The translations under genes and the position numbers were made by a program. Positions 34,551 through 38,488 of a DNA stretch of 38,488 nt are shown in pieces (the first letter of the stretch is position 1; every line of letters starts with the position of its first letter). The stretch is taken from positions 1 through 38,488 of the forward strand of contig JADZDD010000019.1 in assembly GCA_020851235.1 (NCBI GenBank). The letters run 5' to 3'. Below the pieces are notes generated by a model. It did no database searches. It saw nothing but the letters and a program-made list of their open reading frames with translations, and was not told the origin of the DNA. The DNA comes from Burkholderiales bacterium (lineage in GTDB: Bacteria > Pseudomonadota > Gammaproteobacteria > Burkholderiales > Casimicrobiaceae).

Positions 34551-35381
34551 ATGGACACGAACGAACACGACGAGCAGGCGCACGCCGCGACCGAGGTGGC
34601 GCCCGGGCACGGTGCCACGGATACCGCCGCCGAGCCTCCCACCGCACCCGTGCCGACGCCAGGTGACACGTCACCCGCACGCACCGCCGCGGACGCTGGC
34701 GTCGGCGATGTCGCCGAGGTGAAGAGCATTCTCGAGGCCGCCTTGCTCATCGCCGGGGAACCCACGACGACCACCGTCCTTGCCAACCTTTTCGATCCCC
34801 CGCTGGCCCCCGATCTCGTGCGCAACCTCCTCACCGACCTCGCCGAGGACTGGCGCGGCCGCAAGGTCGAGCTCGTGCAGGTCGCGAGCGGCTGGCGCTT
34901 CCAGGGAACGCGGGCCGTGCAGCATTACCTCGACCGCCTGTCACCGGAGAAGCCGCCGCGCTACTCGCGCGCGGTGATGGAAACGCTGGCGATCATTGCC
35001 TATCAACAACCCGTCACCCGCGGCGACATCGAAGCGATCCGCGGCGTTGCCGTGTCCACGAACGTCATCAAGGCGCTCGAGGATCGGCAGTGGGTGGAAA
35101 TCGTGGGCCACCGTGAGACGCCGGGCCGCCCGGCCCTGTACGCCACGACGAAGCTGTTCCTGGACGACCTCGGCCTCCGCTCCCTCGCGGAACTCCCCCC
35201 TCTCGCCGAGCTCGACACGTCCAACCTCCTGGAGATCCCCGATGCCCCAACAAAGGCCGCCGAGGCGGCATTCGCACTCGCGACCCCACTCCTCGGGTCC
35301 GAGCCCCATGAAGCAGACGAACATCGCGCTCCACGCGATCCGGGAGAGCATGCCGCCGACCCGGATCAAACGCTCCACTGA
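34551..35381 (+). CDS. scpB: Segregation and condensation protein B
   Basis: 276 residues. Two winged-helix domains (about residues 55-210): [45 protein letters not shown] (in parts), [27 protein letters not shown] (in parts). It dimerises and stabilises the ScpA-SMC ring. The N terminus and last ~40 residues are low-complexity, acidic and poorly conserved. ATG 34551 follows the scpA stop by four bases. The 3' end overlaps the start of the pseudouridine synthase gene. Confidence 0.94.
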   Translation: MDTNEHDEQAHAATEVAPGHGATDTAAEPPTAPVPTPGDTSPARTAADAGVGDVAEVKSILEAALLIAGEPTTTTVLANLFDPPLAPDLVRNLLTDLAEDWRGRKVELVQVASGWRFQGTRAVQHYLDRLSPEKPPRYSRAVMETLAIIAYQQPVTRGDIEAIRGVAVSTNVIKALEDRQWVEIVGHRETPGRPALYATTKLFLDDLGLRSLAELPPLAELDTSNLLEIPDAPTKAAEAAFALATPLLGSEPHEADEHRAPRDPGEHAADPDQTLH

Positions 35382-36882
35382 CGAGGTCTTCAGTGAGCCG
35401 CAGCGCCTGCACAAGGTGCTCGCGTCCTGCGGCTTCGGCTCACGGCGGGCGATGGAGGAGATGATCCTCGCCGGGCGCATCACCGTGAACCGCGAGCCCG
35501 CCGAAGTGGGGCAGAAGGTCGGTCCCGGCGACGAGGTGCGCATCAATGGCGAGCTCGTCAAGGTGCGCTTCACCGAGCCGCGCCCGCGCGTGCTCATGTA
35601 TCACAAGCCCGCCGGCGAGATCGTCACGCGCGACGACCCCGAGGGGCGGCCCACGGTATTCACCCGGCTGCCATCGATCGGTTCCGGCAAATGGATCAAC
35701 GTGGGGCGACTCGATTTCAATACCGAAGGCCTGCTCCTCTTCACGAATTCGGGCGAGCTCGCCAATCGCCTCATGCATCCGCGCTACGAGGTCGAGCGCG
35801 AGTACGCGGTCCGGGTGCTCGGCCGCCTCACCGACGAGCAGCGCCAGCGCCTGGTCGACGGCATCACGCTCGACGATGGCGTTGCCCAATGCACGCAGGT
35901 CGAGGATGGCGGCGGCGAGGAAGAGGGCGCCAATCATTGGTACCGCGTCGTGCTGAAAGAGGGTCGCAACCGCGAGGTGCGGCGACTGTTCGAGGCGCTC
36001 GACGTCCCGGTGACGCGCCTCATCCGCACGCGATACGGAACGCTCGCGATGCCTTCGCTGCTCAAGCGTGGCGATCTGGTCGAGCTCGAGGCCGCCGAAG
36101 TGGCGAGCGTCCTCGCAGCGGCAGGGCTCAAGGTGCCCGGTCCCGCGCCGCGACCGGGGTCGCGACCTGGCCAACAACGGCCGCCGCACGGCAAGGGCCG
36201 CCACGGCAAGTACAAGGGAGCCCGCGCGCCGCAGCGCGGTCCCGGACCGGGTGCACCGCGCACCGACGGCGCCGATGCGATGTCGTCGGGGGCGGCTGTG
36301 CCGGCGGATCGTGGTCACGCGGTGCATGAAGCGGCGCGACCGCACGGCAAGGGGCCGCGCCCGAAAGTGCGCCCGCCGCAGGCGCGTCCGGACTTCGAGA
36401 CGACCCAACCGACGAGCAATGCCAACGCGATCGGTTGGCATGGGCACGGCAGCGGCGCGTCGCATCGCGCCGCCGGTTACGGCGGTCCCAAGGGCTACGG
36501 GGGTGGCAAGGGTCACGGCGGACACGGCGCGGGGCACGCCGCGCGGCCGTCACGGCCGCGGATCGACTTCGACGAGATCCAGCCGACCAGCAATGCCAAC
36601 GCGTCGCCGTTTGCGACCACGCGCCTGTCATTGCCGCAGCACGCCCCGCGCGGCGGCGATGCCGCCGGTTACGGCCCGGGCGCGCGCGGCAACCGCAGTG
36701 GCCCCCGCGGGCGCGGTGCCGGCAAGGGTGGCTTTCGCGGCAAGGGCGGCCCGTCGCAACCCAAGGGCGCGCCGCGTGAAGTGAACGGCAACGTGGCTCC
36801 GCGCGAGCCCCGTGGTGAACGCCGCGAGGTGAATGGCAACGTCGCGCCGCGCGGCAGCACGCGTTCGGACGACGAGGCGTAG
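35350..36882 (+). CDS. rluB: 23S rRNA pseudouridine synthase, RluB family, with long basic tail
   Basis: About 510 residues from ATG 35350 (ATG 35308 gives 14 more; GGGAG precedes 35350 closely). Either way it overlaps scpB. S4 domain: [22 protein letters not shown] (in parts) and [21 protein letters not shown]; RsuA/RluB synthase domain with catalytic aspartate in [30 protein letters not shown] (in parts) and [16 protein letters not shown]. Makes pseudouridine 2605 in E. coli 23S rRNA. The last ~240 residues are a Gly/Arg/Lys/His-rich disordered tail, with QPTSNANA twice and [10 protein letters not shown] twice, likely RNA-binding. Such tails are known in this family but vary greatly. Confidence 0.92.
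   Translation: MPPTRIKRSTDEVFSEPQRLHKVLASCGFGSRRAMEEMILAGRITVNREPAEVGQKVGPGDEVRINGELVKVRFTEPRPRVLMYHKPAGEIVTRDDPEGRPTVFTRLPSIGSGKWINVGRLDFNTEGLLLFTNSGELANRLMHPRYEVEREYAVRVLGRLTDEQRQRLVDGITLDDGVAQCTQVEDGGGEEEGANHWYRVVLKEGRNREVRRLFEALDVPVTRLIRTRYGTLAMPSLLKRGDLVELEAAEVASVLAAAGLKVPGPAPRPGSRPGQQRPPHGKGRHGKYKGARAPQRGPGPGAPRTDGADAMSSGAAVPADRGHAVHEAARPHGKGPRPKVRPPQARPDFETTQPTSNANAIGWHGHGSGASHRAAGYGGPKGYGGGKGHGGHGAGHAARPSRPRIDFDEIQPTSNANASPFATTRLSLPQHAPRGGDAAGYGPGARGNRSGPRGRGAGKGGFRGKGGPSQPKGAPREVNGNVAPREPRGERREVNGNVAPRGSTRSDDEA
36391..36852 (+). repeat. Peptide-coding repeats in the rluB tail
   Basis: Two kinds of in-frame repeat. [13 protein letters not shown] is coded at 36391-36429 and 36565-36603. 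[10 protein letters not shown] is coded at about 36775-36804 and 36823-36852. The copies differ at third positions, so they are old or held by selection on the peptide. Confidence 0.75.
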
Positions 36883-36902
36883 GCCGCCGCGGCGCGGCAG
36901 CG

Positions 36903-37736
36903 CTACACGAAAAGATCCGGTAGCGCCTCGACCCCGGGCTTGCTCGCGTACGCCGAGAAGTCGGTGATACCGGCTTCGCGCAGCGCTTCCTCGTCGATGA
37001 AGAAGCGTCCGGTCGTCGTGCGGGCGTCGCGCGTGACGATTGCGTGCGCGGCGTCGGCCATGATCTGCGGCTGGCGCGTGCGGTCGAGTTGATCGGCCAC
37101 GCCCGGGACCATCGCGAGTGCGGCCGTGGCGATGATCGTCCGCGGCCACAGCGCATTGACGCCGATGCCGTCCGCCGCGAATTCGGCGGCCATCCCCAGC
37201 ACGCACATGCTCATCCCGTACTTGGCGATCGTGTACGCCACGTGCGGGGCGAACCACTTCGCGTCGAGGTTGAGCGGCGGCGAGAGCGTGAGGATGTGCG
37301 GATTGCGCCCGGCGCGCGCCGAAGTCACGAGGTGCGGCAGGCAGGCCTGCGAGCATGCGAACGTGCCGCGCACGTTCACGCCGAGCATGAGATCGAAGCG
37401 CTTCATGGGGGTGGCGAGCGTTCCCGTGAGGCTGATCGCACTGGCGTTGTTCACGAGCACGTCGATGCCGCCGAAGCGCTCGACCGTGGCCTGCACGGCG
37501 GACTGGATCGCGGCCTCGTCGCGGATGTCGCAGGCGAGCGCGAGCGCCTTTCCGCCGGCGGCTTCGATCTCGGCGGCGGCGGTGTGGATCGTGCCGGGCA
37601 ACTTCGGATGCGGCGTCGTGGTCTTCGCGGCGATGGCGACGTTCGCGCCGTCACGCGCCGCGCGCTTCGCAATCGCGAGGCCGATGCCGCGCGATCCCCC
37701 GCTGATGAACAACGTGCGGCCGGCAAGGCTCGTCAT
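36903..37736 (-). CDS. Short-chain dehydrogenase/reductase (HSDL2-like)
   Basis: 277 residues. NAD(P) Rossmann fold: TLFISGGSRGIGLAIAKRAARDG (in parts) with the TGxxxGIG-type glycine loop, cofactor-contact NNAS motif in DVLVNNASAISLTG, NVRGTF, and catalytic Tyr/Lys in AYTIAKYGMSM. The SPPLNLDAKWF stretch and length place it near the hydroxysteroid dehydrogenase-like 2 group; substrates are unclear, perhaps acyl-CoA-related given the enoyl-CoA hydratase neighbour. AAGGAG lies six bases before ATG 37736. Confidence 0.9.
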   Translation of the reverse strand: MTSLAGRTLFISGGSRGIGLAIAKRAARDGANVAIAAKTTTPHPKLPGTIHTAAAEIEAAGGKALALACDIRDEAAIQSAVQATVERFGGIDVLVNNASAISLTGTLATPMKRFDLMLGVNVRGTFACSQACLPHLVTSARAGRNPHILTLSPPLNLDAKWFAPHVAYTIAKYGMSMCVLGMAAEFAADGIGVNALWPRTIIATAALAMVPGVADQLDRTRQPQIMADAAHAIVTRDARTTTGRFFIDEEALREAGITDFSAYASKPGVEALPDLFV

Positions 37737-37788
37737 GATGGACTCCTTGGATTGGGGTGGTGGCACGGGGCGAAGCGTGCGGTGCCGG

Positions 37789-38488
37789 TCACGACGCGTC
37801 GCCAAAGCGCGCGGGGCGCTTTTCGAGGAATGCGGTGACGCCCTCGGCGAAGTCGTCGCTCGCGGCACACGCGGCAAAGCTTGCCGCCTCGGCGGCCAGT
37901 TGCTCGGCGAGCGTGCGGTTCGCGGCATCACGCAGGAGGCGGCGCGTATTGCGTAGTGCCTGCGCCGGCCCGCGCGCGAGATCGTGCGCGAGCTTGTCGA
38001 CCGTCGCGTCGAGGTCGGCGGCCGGGACCACGCGGTTGACGAGACCCCAGGCGAGCGCCTGCGCGGCGTCGAAGCGATCGCCCACGAGCATGATCTCGAG
38101 CGCGCGCCGCATGCCGACCAGGCGCGGCAACGACCACGTGCCGCCGCCATCCGGGGTCGTGCCGATCGCCTTGTACGCCGCGGCGAAATACGCGTTGTCG
38201 GCGGCGATCACGAGATCGCAGGCGTTCATGAGCGACAGGCCGAAACCGGCGACGGCGCCGTGCACCTGGGCGATGAGCGTGTGCGGCATCGCGGCCAGGC
38301 GTTCGATCGCCGCATGCAGGCGGGCGATGAGATCGTGGAAGCGTGCGCTGCACTCCTCCGGCGGCCGGCCGAGCTCGGTGGCAAACGAGCGCACGTCGCC
38401 GCCGGCCATGAAGTGCTTGCCGGCGCCGCGCACGACGACCACTCGCAGGTGATCGTCGGCGGCGATCACGCCCGCGGCGTCGACGAGC
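37789..38488 (-). CDS. Enoyl-CoA hydratase/isomerase family protein (5' end beyond window)
   Basis: At least 233 residues are present; the frame stays open to the window edge, so the N-terminal 20-30 residues are missing. Crotonase fold: LRVVVVRGAGKHFMAGGDVRSF holds the first oxyanion-hole glycine, IAQVHGAVAGFGLSLMNACDLVIA (in parts) the second, then YKAIGTTPDGGGTWSLPRLVG with the catalytic acidic/neutral position changed to aspartate region PDGGG. It acts on acyl-CoA thioesters in beta-oxidation or a degradative pathway. Same strand as and 52 bases upstream of the short-chain dehydrogenase gene, probably one operon. Confidence 0.88.
   Translation of the reverse strand, partial: LVDAAGVIAADDHLRVVVVRGAGKHFMAGGDVRSFATELGRPPEECSARFHDLIARLHAAIERLAAMPHTLIAQVHGAVAGFGLSLMNACDLVIAADNAYFAAAYKAIGTTPDGGGTWSLPRLVGMRRALEIMLVGDRFDAAQALAWGLVNRVVPAADLDATVDKLAHDLARGPAQALRNTRRLLRDAANRTLAEQLAAEAASFAACAASDDFAEGVTAFLEKRPARFGDAS

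Noticed and set aside
32456-34864. 802-codon minus-strand open frame across trpS and scpA
   Set aside because: Antisense shadow of two conserved genes with the same codon-bias explanation.
1-38488. CRISPR arrays, rRNA, transposases, prophage genes
   Set aside because: Looked for regularly spaced repeats and typical coding motifs; none found.

Overview
The window looks like chromosome of a high-GC betaproteobacterium, probably Burkholderiales or a close relative. The evidence is conserved housekeeping blocks with the expected order: yciO-like, M50 peptidase, trpS, scpA, scpB, rluB; rne divergent from rluC with a HAD phosphatase gene; an aromatic aminotransferase gene near uvrB; and a hemP-tonB pair. 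Almost all of it has strongly G/C-biased third codon positions. The exception is about 1.6-10.5 kb, which is visibly richer in A/T and reads like acquired DNA.

Layout. (1) 1-1.5 kb: tRNA-Gly(GCC) with its terminator, then a tyrB-like aminotransferase gene, all on the minus strand. (2) 1.55-10.55 kb: an accessory metabolic island framed by a 10-bp direct repeat. It holds a divergent IclR-family regulator and a plus-strand series: a Tm-1-like (UPF0261) protein, a Tm-1-C-terminal-like TIM barrel ('PEP hydrolase family'), a Tat-exported SsuA/TauA-type binding protein, its ATPase, a 500-bp stretch I cannot explain, two different SsuC/TauC-type permeases, and a type I sulfatase without a signal peptide. 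My reading is import of an organosulfur compound, most likely a sulfate ester, and cytoplasmic desulfation, with the Tm-1 pair acting on the carbon skeleton. I regard this as the most interesting system here. (3) 10.6-15 kb: a MAPEG protein, an MsbA-like ABC exporter and uvrB. (4) 15.2-21.2 kb: an iron region. A Fur-box promoter precedes a TonB-dependent siderophore receptor, whose gene overlaps an FMN-dependent alpha-hydroxyacid oxidase gene, which in turn overlaps a PiuC-type Fe(II)/2-oxoglutarate dioxygenase gene. Convergent to these are hemP-tonB behind a very good sigma70 promoter with a Fur box across its -10, and a flavodoxin-like gene.

(5) 21.2-26.5 kb: rne with a long leader, divergent rluC, and a HAD phosphatase gene. 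(6) 26.5-28.3 kb: two tandem LuxR-type regulators with intact acyl-homoserine-lactone pocket residues and no luxI, with a near-consensus lux box between them. (7) 28.4-31.0 kb: a minus-strand LysR (CysB type), Bcr/CflA efflux and DUF192 operon with start/stop overlaps. (8) 31.1-36.9 kb: the plus-strand housekeeping run from yciO-like to rluB. It includes a tryptophanyl-tRNA synthetase with a four-cysteine iron-sulfur-type motif and a pseudouridine synthase with a long, repeat-bearing basic tail. (9) 36.9 kb to the end: a short-chain dehydrogenase and an enoyl-CoA hydratase whose 5' end lies beyond the window.

I see no CRISPR array, no rRNA, no transposase or integrase gene, and no second tRNA. 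All functional names rest on reading motifs by eye; no database search was possible.
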